In this document: positions 23,387-35,125 of the stretch, one piece after another
How positions within the stretch are numbered: the stretch's first letter is position 1
How the letters are laid out: each line of letters opens with the position of its first letter
DNA from: Bidens hawaiensis
Taxonomy: Eukaryota > Streptophyta > Magnoliopsida > Asterales > Asteraceae
DNA: 64,000 nt
Direction: 5' to 3'
Assembly (NCBI GenBank): GCA_021521415.1
Contig: JAIQDT010007359.1
Location: forward strand, 62,001 to 126,000
Notes under the pieces: generated by a model
What the model was told of the DNA's origin: nothing
Seen by the model: the letters and a program-made list of their open reading frames with translations, nothing else
Database searches by the model: none
Translations under genes and position numbers: made by a program

Positions 23387-24995
23387 ACGTCTTTTTCGTC
23401 CCTGAAAAAGCAATCTACACAGGTACATAACCAAGTGAAAAACAACAACAAACTCTCAGATTATTATCATTTTCAAAGCACAAGAAACTGCCTGACATAT
23501 TGACCGTGATTGCCGATATTGTTGTCCACTTAAACCCAGCCACCAGCCAATAAAGCCCCCCTTTTGCATAAAACATTTGAAGTTCAAAAATTAAGGCTAC
23601 ACCTACCCCATCTCAGACAAAGAGAGCCAGAAGAACTAGAGTCGAAGAAAAATGGTTCGACAAATCACCATAAGCAAAGGGCTCGTTGATGATACTAATT
23701 AGATGCACTCGGTGAAATTTGTATAGATGAATGGTCATGTGGAGGTCGTACGAGCTATTCCTAAATAATATTGGACTTTGTCCTATAAATTCCTAATTTC
23801 ATATTTATTGACTAAGAACCTTCGAGCCCCAATAGTGTATCCTCAGAGTCACCATCCCCAAGGTAACACGTAAACTCTAAGTCCCGTCTAGTATGTGTAT
23901 CATTGGCCTCTTTTTCTAACTTTAAACAATGCTCATTTGGCATTTTACAATACATAACTTTATTCATAAGCATTTTTCTTGTCTTGAACAACTTTGGGTA
24001 ATACAATACATAACAAACTTTCAAAACATACTTCTCTTTTTCTTTTTTCTTTTTTTTCAATCTTTTTTTTTCAATCTTTTATATCACCCTAAAATATATA
24101 ACTATTTCTAAGCTCGTAAAAGATGGACATGTGGTGTGTGCTATTTTGAGTGCATTTAATTCTTACCATCTTAAAGTTTTCATATTATGGTAATCCTCCC
24201 TAAGCATCGAAATTCGGTTTCACCGTTTTTAAATTATTATATATATAAAAACATGCTAAAGAGGACTATCAAAGCTAGTTGGGCCTACCGACACATCCCA
24301 AATCAGATATGCAAACCATCCATTTTATTATTATTATTATTTATTTCAAAAGTATCCGAGAGTTTATTAGCACATTGGTAATAATATCATTTCATGCTTA
24401 ACGTAGAACAAAAAACAATTTTCAAGGGACAATTTTTTTTAAAATACTTTTTTTTTCAAACTTTTTAATATTTTTTTTTCTCCTACAACTAAGTAAAATA
24501 AATTCTCATCCCCATACTTAGAACGAAATCGTCCTCGATGAGAACAAGGAAAAGAAATAAAATAAAATAAAAACTGAAAAATAAAATTAAAACTTAAAGC
24601 AAAAAGTAAAATAGAGAACGGGTTACTCCCCTGGTTTAAATGCAGATTCTTCGTCAGCTGTGTGAATTGAACGACCGTATAACATTTTATTCGCGGCCGC
24701 AACCTCGGGTGAACCAGTTCCATAACGCCATCAGAGCTAACATGCGCATAATAATACCTACAATCTCTCAAACTCGCTCGCATGTAGCGGTGTACAAAAC
24801 AGAAAACAAAAACATAAGAAATAAACATATTTTTGTGTTTTTTGATTTTTTAATTTTTTTGATTTTTATTAAATATTTATTTTTTTTTGTATTTTTATGT
24901 TTTTATAAATAAAACAAATAAAAACAGATAATAATGAAAATCATAATACAAACTCTACAACTCGGGCTATCTCCCGAGTGATGCATCCATCACGT
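23387..24995 (-). other. Athila tail after integrase; no env-like gene visible
   Basis: Many Athila elements carry an env-like ORF here. I see none. A 129-codon minus frame at 24439-24828 has no recognisable motif and includes low-complexity Phe-rich ends; it may be chance. The region is A/T-rich with homopolymer runs (24040-24070, 24440-24480, 24830-24900). Confidence 0.6.
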
Positions 24996-26406
24996 CTACG
25001 CTTCGGTGAATGAGTCAAGGTAGAACATCTCGACTGTCTGATCAGTTATCGGCTCGCCTATGTAGTGCTTCAATCTATGACCGTTCACCTTAAACTTCCT
25101 GCTCTGATCTTGTATCTCAATCGTGCCATACGGGAAAACCTCAGTAACCGTGAACGGTCCCGACCATCGGGATATCAACTTTCCCGGGAATAACCTCAAC
25201 CGGGAGTTATACAGTAAGACCTTATCCCCACACTTGAACTGCTTATTACCCTTAAATTTCCTATCATGCAGTTCCTTCGTATGCTCCTTATACCAAAATG
25301 ATTGTGCATATGCATGATCTCGGAGCTCCTATAACTCGTGTAATTGATGGAAACTATTACCCTCTGCGACGGATAAATTAAGATTAACCCTTTGAATGGC
25401 CCATGAAGCACGGTGTTCCAATTCAACAGGAAGATGACAGGCCTTCCCATAAATCATCCGAAATGGTGTGGAACCAGTCGGAGTCTTGTAGGCTGTACGG
25501 AAGGCCCACAGAGCGTTATCTAATTTGTCGGACCAATCTCGACGATTTGAACCAACCGTTTTCTCGAGAATACGTTTGATTCCCCGATTACTCACTTCTA
25601 CTTGCCCACTAGTCTGTGGGTGGTAGGCGGTCGCAGGCCGATGGGTGAACCCATAGCGTTGCAACGCCTTATCCATTTGCGAGTTGCAAAAATGAGTACC
25701 TCGATCACTGATCAAGGCTTTCGGGACTCCAAAACGAGCAAATAGACTTTTTAGAAAATGGACTACCACTCGGACATCATTGGTGGGTAGAGCTTTGGCC
25801 TCAACCCACTTAGATAGTTAATCGACAGCCACGAGTATGTACTTGTTCCCACGCGAAGATGGAAACGATCCTATGAAATCAATACCCCAAATATAAAAAA
25901 ACCTCACAAACTTGAATGGCATACTGGGGCATTTCGTTTCGCGAAGAAATGTTACCGACACGCTGGCAACGATCACAACTCTTAATGAACAGATGAGCAT
26001 CCTTAAAGATAGACGGCCAGTAAAAACCAGAATCAAAGACTTTCTTCACCGTAGAACTCACACCGTGGTGACCTCCTGTCGGTCCCACATGACAATGGCT
26101 CAGAATTTGCCATCATTCTTTGACATCTACACACCTCCTAATAAGCTGATCAGCACCGATGCGGAAAAGATACAGGTCATCCCAAAGGTACAATTTGATG
26201 TCAGCAAAGAATTTATTCTTTTGCTGGTAAGGCATATTCAGGAGGTATCCGTCAGCAAGATAGTTCGCGAAATCAGGGAACCATGGCAAACCTTCCTCTT
26301 GTGCAGAAACAAACATCAGACTCTCCGTTGGAAAACGATCGTCGATCCTGATCCCCGAATCTCCTAAATCAACTCCCTCTAGACGTGAAAGATGATCGGC
26401 CATCAC
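24996..26406 (-). pseudogene. Athila RNase H tail and integrase
   Basis: Reading leftward: ADHLSRLE (end of RNase H), the HHCC zinc domain (GGHHGVSS, then SCDRCQR near 25990), first core Asp in [11 protein letters not shown], second Asp in [11 protein letters not shown] and catalytic Glu in [14 protein letters not shown], then the C-terminal domain with SRWSGPFTVTEVFPYGTIEI (about 25170-25110). Frameshifts near 26400, 26100, 25900, 25800 and 25330 break it. No chromodomain is visible, consistent with Athila. Confidence 0.85.
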
Positions 26407-28742
26407 ATTCTCGGCCCCCTTTTATCACGGATCTCTATATCAAACTCTTGAAGCAACATGATCCATCGGATAAGACGAGGCTTAGCATCCTGCTTGCTGA
26501 AGAGATATCGAATAGCGGCATGATCCGTATAAACAATCGTCTTGGAAAGAACCAGATAGGACCTAAATTTGTCGAAAGCGAACACCACATCTAAAAGCTC
26601 TTTTTCGGTGGTGATATGGCTTTCCTGTGCGCCATTTAAGGTTCGGCTAGCATAGTAGATCGGATGGAAGTGTTTATCCTTCTGTTGTCTAAGAACCGCT
26701 CCGACTGCAAAGTCGCTTACGTCACACATCAACTCGAATGGTAACGACCAGTCGGGAGCGACCATGATCGGGGCGTTGACGAGTTTGTCTTTTAGAAGAT
26801 CAAACGCCTTGATACACTTCTCAGAAAAAACCAATAGAGCATTGTTCTCCAAAAGTTTGGTCATGGGTCTCGCGATTTTAGAAAAATCTTTGATGAACCG
26901 GCGGTAGAACCCGGCATGACTTAGAAAGCTACAAATGGATCTCACAGAAGTAGGCGGGGGAAGATTAGAAATTGTCTCGACCGTTGCGCGGTCAACCTCT
27001 ATCCCCACACTTGAGATCCGATGACCTAGAACAATGCCCTCGCGAACCATGAAATGACACTTCTCCCAGTTAAGGACTAGGTTGGTGTCAACGCAGCGGG
27101 ACATCATCCTCTCGAGATTTGATAAACAATGATCGAAGGAACTCCCAAATACGGAAAAATCGTCCATGAACACCTCCATGGAGTCCTCGATCATATCATG
27201 GAAAATGGCCACCATACACCTCTGGAATGTGGCTGGAGCGTTGCACAGTCTGAACGGCATACGTTTGTAGGAAAACGTTCCATAAGGGCAAGTGAAAGTG
27301 GTTTTCTCCTGGTCGTCGGGAGCTATTGGAACCTGGAAATACCCGGAGAAACTATCTAGGATGCAGTAGTACTGCTGACCTGCTAAACACTCTAACATCT
27401 GATCAATGAAGGGTAGAGGAATGTGGTCTTTCCTGGTGGCATCATTCAGTCTGCGATAGTCGATGCAGACTCGCCATCCCGTCACATTCCTAGTGTGAAT
27501 TAGCTCGTTCCTCTCGTTGGTGACGACAGTCTTGCCACCCTTTTTTGGAACCACTTGGATTGGACTCACCCAAGCACTATCAGAAATGGGGAAAATGATC
27601 CCCGCATCAAGGAGTTTAATGATCTCATTCTTTACGACCTCTTGCATTTTCGGATTAAGCCGCCGCTGCGGCTGAACGACAGTTTTGAAATTTTCCTCCA
27701 TGAGGATTTTATGAGTGCAAAACGAAGGGTTGATACCCTTGATGTCGATAATATTCCATGCAATAGCCTTTTTGTGCTCTCGTAGCACCCTCAACAACTT
27801 CTCCCTCTTGACCTTCGTCAAAGAAGATGCAATGATAACCGACAGCTTCCTCTCTTCATCTAAAAACGCATACTCAAGGTGGGAAGGAAAATCCTTAAGA
27901 TCTAAGGAAGAAGGAGGACTCTCGACCGAAAATAGATCCATCAGATCGTCTCGTACGATCTCAGCAGACACGCCAGATTCAGGGATATGCGACTCGGTGT
28001 CGTCATCTAAGGACTGATTAGTTATGGCAACCATCTCAATCTCTGGAATCTCCCTATCAAGAATCTGAGTGTCGGAGGCAGATCCTCCACAGATTTCGCT
28101 GAGAAACTCCTCGACATGCTCCATGATGGTATCAATGAAGTATAAGGAGTCGTCATCAGACTTGGGGTGTTTAAGTGACGGTCGAACGTCAAAGGTGACG
28201 TTCTCATCCCCAACTCTTAAGATTAATTTACCCTCGCATACGTCGATCAATGCCTGTGCAGTGGCAAGGAATGGTCGGCCCAAGATAAGTGGGACACTAT
28301 TGTCATCGTTCATGTCCAGGATGATAAAGTCCACCGGGAAGATGAACTTGTCGACACGAACAAGCATGTTCTCGACCACCCCTTGGGGGTATTTCACAGA
28401 ACGATCAGCAAGCTGGATACTCATACGAGTAGGCCTCGGCTCGCCTAGACCCAACTTGTGATACACGGAATACGGCATGAGATTAATACTGGCACCAAGA
28501 TTCGCCAGAGCATGAACAACCGTATTATCACTCAAGATGCAGGGAATCTTGAAACTCCCAGGATCGGACATCTTTTCTGGTAACTTTCTCTGCAAGACTG
28601 CAGAGCAACCAACACTCAGAGGAATGGAAGAGACTTCGGCTAACTTCTCTTTATTCGAAAGAATATCCTTAAGGAACTTAGCATATTTAGGCATTTGCGT
28701 AAGTGCCTCAAGGAATGGAATGTTAAGCTGAAGCTGCTTCAA
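26403..28742 (-). CDS. Athila protease, reverse transcriptase and RNase H (779 codons open)
   Basis: This is the longest open frame in the window. In order: protease region with [13 protein letters not shown] around residue 80 and [12 protein letters not shown] near 155; RT with [37 protein letters not shown] (first Asp), [13 protein letters not shown] and FMDDF (catalytic Asp pair) around residues 390-530; RNase H with [25 protein letters not shown] and [11 protein letters not shown] near the end. Family members have ALADLGAS, so the protease catalytic Asp is Asn here. MPFGLCNA is also changed to MPFRLCNA. The polyprotein begins upstream; the Met start is only the first in the frame. RT and RNase H residues look intact, but the element cannot be autonomous. 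Confidence 0.9.
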   Translation of the reverse strand: MKQLQLNIPFLEALTQMPKYAKFLKDILSNKEKLAEVSSIPLSVGCSAVLQRKLPEKMSDPGSFKIPCILSDNTVVHALANLGASINLMPYSVYHKLGLGEPRPTRMSIQLADRSVKYPQGVVENMLVRVDKFIFPVDFIILDMNDDNSVPLILGRPFLATAQALIDVCEGKLILRVGDENVTFDVRPSLKHPKSDDDSLYFIDTIMEHVEEFLSEICGGSASDTQILDREIPEIEMVAITNQSLDDDTESHIPESGVSAEIVRDDLMDLFSVESPPSSLDLKDFPSHLEYAFLDEERKLSVIIASSLTKVKREKLLRVLREHKKAIAWNIIDIKGINPSFCTHKILMEENFKTVVQPQRRLNPKMQEVVKNEIIKLLDAGIIFPISDSAWVSPIQVVPKKGGKTVVTNERNELIHTRNVTGWRVCIDYRRLNDATRKDHIPLPFIDQMLECLAGQQYYCILDSFSGYFQVPIAPDDQEKTTFTCPYGTFSYKRMPFRLCNAPATFQRCMVAIFHDMIEDSMEVFMDDFSVFGSSFDHCLSNLERMMSRCVDTNLVLNWEKCHFMVREGIVLGHRISSVGIEVDRATVETISNLPPPTSVRSICSFLSHAGFYRRFIKDFSKIARPMTKLLENNALLVFSEKCIKAFDLLKDKLVNAPIMVAPDWSLPFELMCDVSDFAVGAVLRQQKDKHFHPIYYASRTLNGAQESHITTEKELLDVVFAFDKFRSYLVLSKTIVYTDHAAIRYLFSKQDAKPRLIRWIMLLQEFDIEIRDKRGPRM

Positions 28743-30480
28743 AAGATCAAGAAATTTGGAGTTCTGCTTCTCGTCTATGTCCCTACGGACTCTCCCGGGA
28801 TATGGGAGTCTAGGTTTGTAGACTCTCGGTGGTGTGCTGGGTAGTGGCTGGTTCTCGTCCTGTGTTGTACTTCATGGGTTGTGCTTCTGATGCACCTTGG
28901 CCGGTGGAGACTCCAACTGAATCTCTTCGTCTACCTGCTGCTCTACATCTACTGCATGCTTGTCAACGACTCCTCTCGTCGCCTCCCGAATCATGGGCTC
29001 GCTACGTGCCCCTGCACCGCTCCTCGTCGTCACAGCCTTCGCGAACGCCTTCGGATTTTGTTCAGTGTTACTTTGAAGTGTACCCGGGGACCTCTCATTT
29101 AGACGACTTGCTATCTCTCCCATCTTCCGCTCAAGATTTTTAATTGACGCTCCTTGATTTCTCATGAATAACTCGTGCCCCCGAAATTTTTCTTGAGTCT
29201 CTTTGTGATGGGAGTCCTCTCGAGTCATAAGCTGTGACAGCATCTGTGTTTGTTGTGCCATCATCTCCTCTAACGAGGGCTTCTTCTCCCCACTACTCGT
29301 TCCCTCACCAGAATCCTGGAATAGGCTCTGACGTTGTTGGAAGCCGGACTGATTTCCGTTCCTCCAGTTGAAATTTTGGTTACCTCTCCACCCCGAATTA
29401 TAAGAATTGAAAGATTTTTTATTTAGGTTTGGATTATTAAAAAAGTCGACTTCCTCCTCCTGGAAACCAATGGGGCACTGAACGGTATCATGCCCCCCTC
29501 TACAGATCTCTCATAACTTACTTTTCACCTACAGGTCCTTCACGATCTTTGCCAATCCCTCAACCTGCGCTGCAAGTGTGGTGCTCGTGTTGACCGAATG
29601 CATGCCGCATGATAAGGAGTCGACAGTTTTGGTACTCTTAGCAGGTGGTCGTTGGTATTCACTCATGGCTAAACCGTTAAAAAAGACAATGCACTCATCT
29701 GTATCCTTTGTCGTCAACAGGTTACCTCCCACAACCGTGTCGAGCATACTCTGAGTCGCGTACGTTACTTCGTTATAGAACTTCTCAACAACTGCCCAGT
29801 CCGGCAGGCCGTGGTTCGGACATAAAGCAAGTAGATTTTTGAACCTCTCCCACGTCTCGTAGAAGCTCTCGGTGTCCTCCATCAGAAAAGAATGAATTTA
29901 GTTGCGCAAACGAGCGGCCTTAGCCGGAGGATCATATTTTTTGAGAAATTAGGTCTGCATGGAAGCCCAAGTAGCAATGGATCCCTGTGGGAGGGACTCA
30001 AGCCACAGACTCGCTTGATCGACGAGTGAGAAAGGAAAGATTCGGAGTTTGATGGCGTCTTCGGATACGCCGGCAAGATGAAACATGTCGCAAATTCACG
30101 TAATGCGAGTGAGATGAGCATGTGGGTTCTCATGGAGCAACCCGTGAAATTGAGCAGAATGAACAATCGTGTTCAGAATATTAGATGGAATCTACCAAGT
30201 CGTGAGAACTCCGATGGCTGGTGGAGCAATGCTGGATCTCGCGCCAGCGTCGACCGGACGGGCGCGGTCTGCAACTGTCCTCCTTGGTGGTGGATTCGCG
30301 TCGCCCATAATCCTATCCCTAATGACTGGTTCATAAAAAGTAGGAGAAGAGAATGTATTACCGACGGACGTAGATGAACTGGAAGACGGGTTCGTACGAC
30401 GTCTCTCACGAAGCTCTCTCTGGTTCGGAAAATCCTTCGGTTTCCGGTGGTCCTAGAGATCGAGTACGTCGCATACAACT
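28743..30480 (-). pseudogene. Athila gag
   Basis: On the minus strand the gag core can be followed across two shifted frames: NFTGC.. and HAHL-like residues near 30150, then ESFYETWERFKNLLALCPNHGLPDW (29870-29800), KFYNEV and FNGLAMSEYQ. A single zinc knuckle of the CEICxGGHxTxxC type lies near 29515-29480, with its first Cys turned into a stop. The C-terminal part has MMAQQTQMLSQLM, a likely coiled coil, GASIKNLERKMGEIASRLNE and TTRSG, characteristic of Athila gag. Stops and at least three frameshifts are present. Confidence 0.8.
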
Positions 30481-30610
30481 ATTAAAATAAACAAAACAAA
30501 CTAAAATTAACTAAACTATTTTAAACAAACAAACAAAACAAATAAGAAAAACAAGTAGTAAACAAGGTAAGTCCTAACTCGAGTCGTTCTTAATACGCCT
30601 CTAACCGTGT

Positions 30611-30627
30611 CGCCGGCAACGGCGCAA
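30611..30627 (-). other. Athila primer-binding site (tRNA-Asp type)
   Basis: The minus strand reads GCGCCGTTGCCGGCGA a few bases inside the LTR end. It is close to TGGCGCCGTTGCCGGGGA, complementary to the tRNA-Asp 3' end used by Athila elements. The second Athila in this window has the same type at 59486. Confidence 0.85.
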
Positions 30628-30633
30628 AAAACT

Positions 30634-32502
30634 TGATGTGTGTAAAATGATGCTCTCACAACTAAGCTTTAAATTTATTAAACGAAAATCCTAAAGAAAC
30701 CACACAAAACCGGCAAGTGTACCGATCACTAATAGTATAGCACTAAGGAAGTCCGAGTGTCGAACACAAGGACACGTGAAAACGTACTTAATACTTAACC
30801 CTAAATAAGACTCACCTAAGAATAATATATTTTTAAATTGATTTTTAATTATTAACTATGTAACCTAACTTAAATTAACTTAAAATACTTAAATTAAGAA
30901 AAGTAGACGAAACTGTGAAAATAAGTTTTATCAATGGGAAAAACGTCTACATAGGTAAGAATCATATTGAATGTATAATAAGCTATTGGATTGTAGAATC
31001 TCACGACACCGGTTCCTAAGGAATGACACAACTAAGGTTCACTCAGGAAGCTAGATTACCTCTCGGTCTCACTAACAAACCCTAACCTACCATGAATTGA
31101 TTTTAAGAACAAAACCGGGTGACTAATGGTTAACGTGCTCTAATGCCGACTCTCCTCTCGGTCTCACCGACACACTACCCTAATGGAGACAAATACTACG
31201 CAACCAAGGATAGAGGAACAATTTATTTCAACTTAAACTAGGTCAAATAATCGCTCACAAACCCAAACCCGACAAGAACCGAACCCGCTCTTGCGCGATC
31301 CTAATTCTAACAAGTAAAAGCTATGAGACGAGTTTACTTCCTATCACCTCTCGGTCTCTAAGAAGATGTCTACCCGCTGATTATATTCAATTAATACACT
31401 CACTTAAACCCTACGGTTGTACATCCCGCAAACAAACCCTAAACACCAAGTAAAGAGTCCTAACAAGCAACAATCAATCAAAACTCATTCAATTAATCAA
31501 AGCAAGAGGTGTATGAGTGTAATTTTCTAATTCAAAGCCACTAAACACAACCTAATTCAATGTTAAAGCAAACTTTACATTAACAAATCAATCCAAACTA
31601 CTTACTAAAACCTAACAATAATCATCTAACCTAGGTAGAACTAACAAGTTTAGCTACACATTAAGTTTGGACAGCAGCTAACAATGGATTTAAACATCAT
31701 AAACATTAACATAAACATAATAAAACTCATTCAATGATCAAGAACAATCAAGCACAAGTTCAAATCAATTGCAAAATTATTCAAGTAAAAGATCAAGTTC
31801 AACTAATTATGTAACTTGAATGAAAACACAAAGTTTATTGATGATTACTTAAGATATATGGCTGAAACAAATGATGATTAAGACCTGTAGTTTCTGTCCT
31901 GAGTTAACCTTAACGATCTCCTTACTCTCCTAGCCACCACAAAGCCTCTACAATAACTTTTCCTTTCTTTCTTTGCTGTCCAAATCTGCCGATCGCTGCT
32001 GCCCTCTTGGGTGTTAAGTTATTAATTTGGTTTCTTCCTAATTTGTTGCTCCCTTGGCTGCCGTGGGATTAAAACACAGCCACAAACTCAATCTAATAAT
32101 GTTTCCTTAAAACCAACAAAGCTTTTAAATGCTAGTCGACCAAAAACACCCCAACAAACTTTAATTCTTTCTTTCTTCTACCTCTAACACAAACTGCCGA
32201 TCGGAAATATGTAGGCAGGTTAGGGTTTTGTTATTTATTTTAATTATTATAATTAGCAAGAAAGGCTTCTAATTTGTGGGTTTAGGTTGGGCCTTAACTT
32301 GTAGATTTAAAACTTGACCAAATAAGCCCCCTAAAGTCTTCAAATTTTACTCTTTTTTCCACCAAATCTCATAACCTACAAGTAAACAATCAACTTTGTA
32401 AAATTAAGCATAAACAAGCCATAAAACTTAATAATTAAACTAAGAAAGTACTTAAATCATGATAAAACGATAAGGAAAGTAAGTGTGTTTAACAACAAAT
32501 CA
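30634..32502 (-). repeat. 5' LTR of the Athila element (1869 bp)
   Basis: The ends form short inverted repeats: TGATGTGTGT at 30634 and ACAACAAATCA at 32502. The outer 850 bases match the truncated 3' LTR. A segment near 30710 (CCGGCAAGTGTACCG) is common in Athila-type LTRs. Confidence 0.85.
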
Positions 32503-32755
32503 TTGGGTATGCGGGAAATACAACTACAGGGTCTACAACAAGTCCACCAAACAGATTTTAGAGTCCTATGAGGTTCGTTGGCTGGAAGAAAATGAGACTG
32601 ATGCTCGTGTTGGTCCTGATTGGCTATTTTACTACAATGAATTTTTCAAACCATTCAATGTGCTTCCAGTCATCAGCACTCAACCTCTATGTGGTCCCAC
32701 TGTGGAAGCTGCTAGGGATAACTCACAATCAGTGACCCACATTCTCACTCATTGA
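32503..32755 (+). pseudogene. Sirevirus integrase C-terminal region, resumed
   Basis: After the Athila LTR the host element continues with GKYNYRVYNKSTKQILES and YEVRWLEENETDARVGPDW, the region after the integrase core that is typical of Sirevirus pol (RVYNxxTxxxxES). The frame ends at a stop at 32753. About 80 codons that should precede it are deleted. Confidence 0.8.
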
Positions 32756-34100
32756 TGATGATGTCACCAAGTTAACTGATTCACCTGCAACTGGCACTAA
32801 GCCCAAGGATACCTCAGAAACAGAATTTTCGACAAACACGTTTGAAGATACGGCTGCTGTTGAGGGGGAGAGTTCCATCCGTCAGATATTTGGGAGTACA
32901 CTGTTTCCTAATACCATCCCTGATGAATATGTTGCTGGTACTTCGTACTCTAATAGTACGGCGACATCTGGCTGGAAAAATCCCCTTGCTGATTTTAGTG
33001 AGAACGTGTCAAATCTTCAACCTAACAATGATGTTGCCGATCACCTAATTTCATCAAGAATCCAAAAGAATCATCCGATTGAAAATGTCATAGGTCTCAT
33101 TGAAGCGGGAGTTTCCACCAGAAGTCAGATAGGACACATAAACAGTTGCATGTTTTCATGTGTTCATCTCTCAAATTGAGCCTAAAAAGGTTGAAATGGC
33201 TTTTCAAGAACCTAGTTGGGTTGATGCTATGCATGAAGAATTGAATCAGTTTGATAAGTTAAAGGTCTGTAGATTGGTTAAACTGCCGGAAGGAAAGAAA
33301 GCTCTTGATACAAGATGGGTTTTCAGAAACAAGCAAGATGACACCGGGGTTATTGTTCGTAATAAGGCACGATTGGTAGTTCGGGGTTTTCGTCAGGTGG
33401 AGGGGTTATATTACACTGAAGTCTATGCCCCAGTGGCTAGACTTGGGGCTATTAGAATTTTTCAGGCATATGCATCATTCATGGGGTTTACAGTGTATCA
33501 GATGGATGTTAAGACCGTGTTTCTGTACGGTGAGGTCAAGGAGGAGATTTATGTTGATCAGCCACCAGGTTTTGTTGATTCTAAGAAACCAAATCATGTC
33601 ACAAGTTAGACAAGGCATTGTACGGGTTACATCAGGCTCCTCGAGCGTGGTATGCTACATTGACCGCGCATCTTCTTGATCATGGCTACAAGCGTGGAAC
33701 CATCGATCAAACCTTGTTTCAGAAAACTATCGGAAAAGATTTGATTCTCGTCCAGATCTATTTTGATGACATCATCTTTGGATCCACCAGCGCTGAGTTG
33801 TGCACAGAATTTGAGGGTGTAATGAAAAAGAGGTTTGAGATGAGTTCGTTGGGAGAATTGACAACGTTTCGGTGGCTACAGGTTCTCCAAAGCTCAGAAG
33901 GAATCTTACTACATCAAGGGAAGTACATTGAGGATATGCTGGCAAAGTTTAAGTTTCAAGATTCAAAGAGTGCCAACACTCCCATGGCGGAAAGACCACT
34001 GCTGTCATCTGATCCTAATAGGAGTCCCGTAGATCAAACATACTATAGATCGATGATCGGGTCTCTGATGTACCTGACAGCAAGTCGTCCTGACATCTAG
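32756..34100 (+). pseudogene. Sirevirus reverse transcriptase
   Basis: An acidic linker (32756-33159) leads into RT: EPSWVDAMHEELNQFDKL, LPEGKKALDTRWVFRNK, RNKARLVVRGFRQVEG, YTEVYAPVARL and YQMDVKTVFLYGEV (first Asp in QMDVK). After a shift near 33605 come YGLHQAPRAWYATL, YFDDIIFG (catalytic Asp pair, usual YVDD) and RSMIGSLMYLTASRPDI, ending at a TAG (34098) in place of the usual residue before FAV. KTVFL has V where AFL is usual, and AR has replaced AIR(L) positions; the catalytic Asp residues remain. Confidence 0.85.
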
Positions 34101-34667
34101 TTTGCTGTTAAACGTATTTTTAGATATCTGAAGGGACAATCAAAGTTAGGTCTTTGGTATCCCAAACAATCAGAATTTGATCTTTATGCTTTTGCTGATA
34201 GAAATTATGGTGGAGATGACATTGACAGGAAATCCACGTCAGCTGGTTGCCAGTTCTTAGTAGACCGTCTCATTTCATGGCAGTGTAAGAAACAACAGAC
34301 GGTGTCTACTTCGACTGCCGAAGCGGAGTATGTTGCTGCATCTGCTTGCTTCTCTCAGGTTATCTGGATGCAAAACCAACTGCTGGATTACGGTTAGGAA
34401 TTTCTTGATACTCCTATTTTTTGTGATAATGATGCGGCCATTGCAATTGTGAAAAATCCAGTTCAACACTCTAAAACCAAGCACGTCGATATCAAAATTC
34501 ATTTTATTCGTGACTGTTTCGATCGAATATTAATTCACCTTGAACAAGTCCACACTGACAACAATGTGGCGGACTTATTTACAAAACCGGTCGGAATAGC
34601 GAAATTTAATGTGCTTGTGGGTTTCTTAAAATGCTTCGTTTCGAGGATTGAGTCTTTTTGGGTATAA
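34101..34667 (+). pseudogene. Sirevirus RNase H
   Basis: RNase H removes the RNA template. After the stop at 34098, the same reading continues with FRYLKGQSKLGLWYP, AFADRNYGGDD (first Asp), STSTAEAEYVAAS (Glu) and FCDNDAAIAIVKNP (second Asp), then HSKTKHVDIKIHFIRD and NVADLFTKPV. A stop at about 34396 interrupts it. The order and spacing are canonical for copia. Confidence 0.85.
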
Positions 34668-34700
34668 ATTTGTACGTATGTGTTATTTTTGCACAAATTT

Positions 34701-34711
34701 AGGGGGAGAAA
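34701..34711 (+). other. Polypurine-tract-like AGGGGGAGAAA after pol
   Basis: A purine tract similar to the terminal one lies 34 bases after the pol stop, nearly 5 kb before the 3' LTR. Another (AGGGGGAGAG) is at 32863-32872. Extra polypurine tracts have been described for Sireviruses. Confidence 0.6.
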
Positions 34712-34839
34712 AGTCAAAAAGTCAAAATAGTATGTGTTCGTGTTTTACTTTTTAAGGAAATTCAAAATGTCAAAAATAGTGTGTGTGCGTTGTCTTTATT
34801 ACTAAAAAAATTATTAAAAATTTTCTTGATTCATTCTCG

Positions 34840-35125
34840 CTTAAAATTATGTCTGTTGCTTAAGTTTGAAGGACATATACTCATATATGGTTGGTCCGGT
34901 GTTCTACCTTGAGCTTCACAGGATAGCCATTTACCCAATGACTGAAAGCACTCGGGGCGATTATGATGTGTTTTGTGTTTTGTGTTCTTTCACTTAAAAC
35001 TATGTCGGTAACTTTGAGCTGGAAGGACATGTATGTTCATACATGTTTGGTCCGGTTAACCACTTGTGGTCATACATGATAGCCATTTACCTAAAAGCTT
35101 AACAATGACCGGGGTGACTGAATCC
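34840..35125 (+). repeat. Tandem duplication of about 153 bp with a palindrome
   Basis: Two diverged units start with CTTAAAAxTATGTC at 34840 and 34993, and each contains AAGGACAT, TTGGTCCGGT, GATAGCCATTTACC and CGGGG in the same order. The second unit holds a perfect inverted repeat, ACATGTATG-TT-CATACATGT, at 35027-35046; the first has a decayed version. Confidence 0.75.

Larger units (their letters stand above)
22511..32502 (-). mobile_element. Athila-like Ty3/gypsy retrotransposon inside the Sirevirus
   Basis: On the minus strand it runs 5' LTR (30634-32502), tRNA-Asp primer site, gag, protease-RT-RNase H, integrase, noncoding tail, polypurine tract and a truncated 3' LTR (22511-23371). 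Pol order with integrase after RNase H makes it Ty3/gypsy; primer type and protein style indicate the Athila lineage. The left end is deleted together with part of the host element, so no TSD remains. Confidence 0.88.

Noticed and set aside
24439..24828. Env-like gene of the Athila element
   Set aside because: The 129-codon frame has no signal peptide, membrane span or known motif; position alone is not enough.
26403..28742. Functional, autonomous gypsy element
   Set aside because: Gag and integrase are broken by shifts, one LTR is truncated, and the protease Asp is lost.
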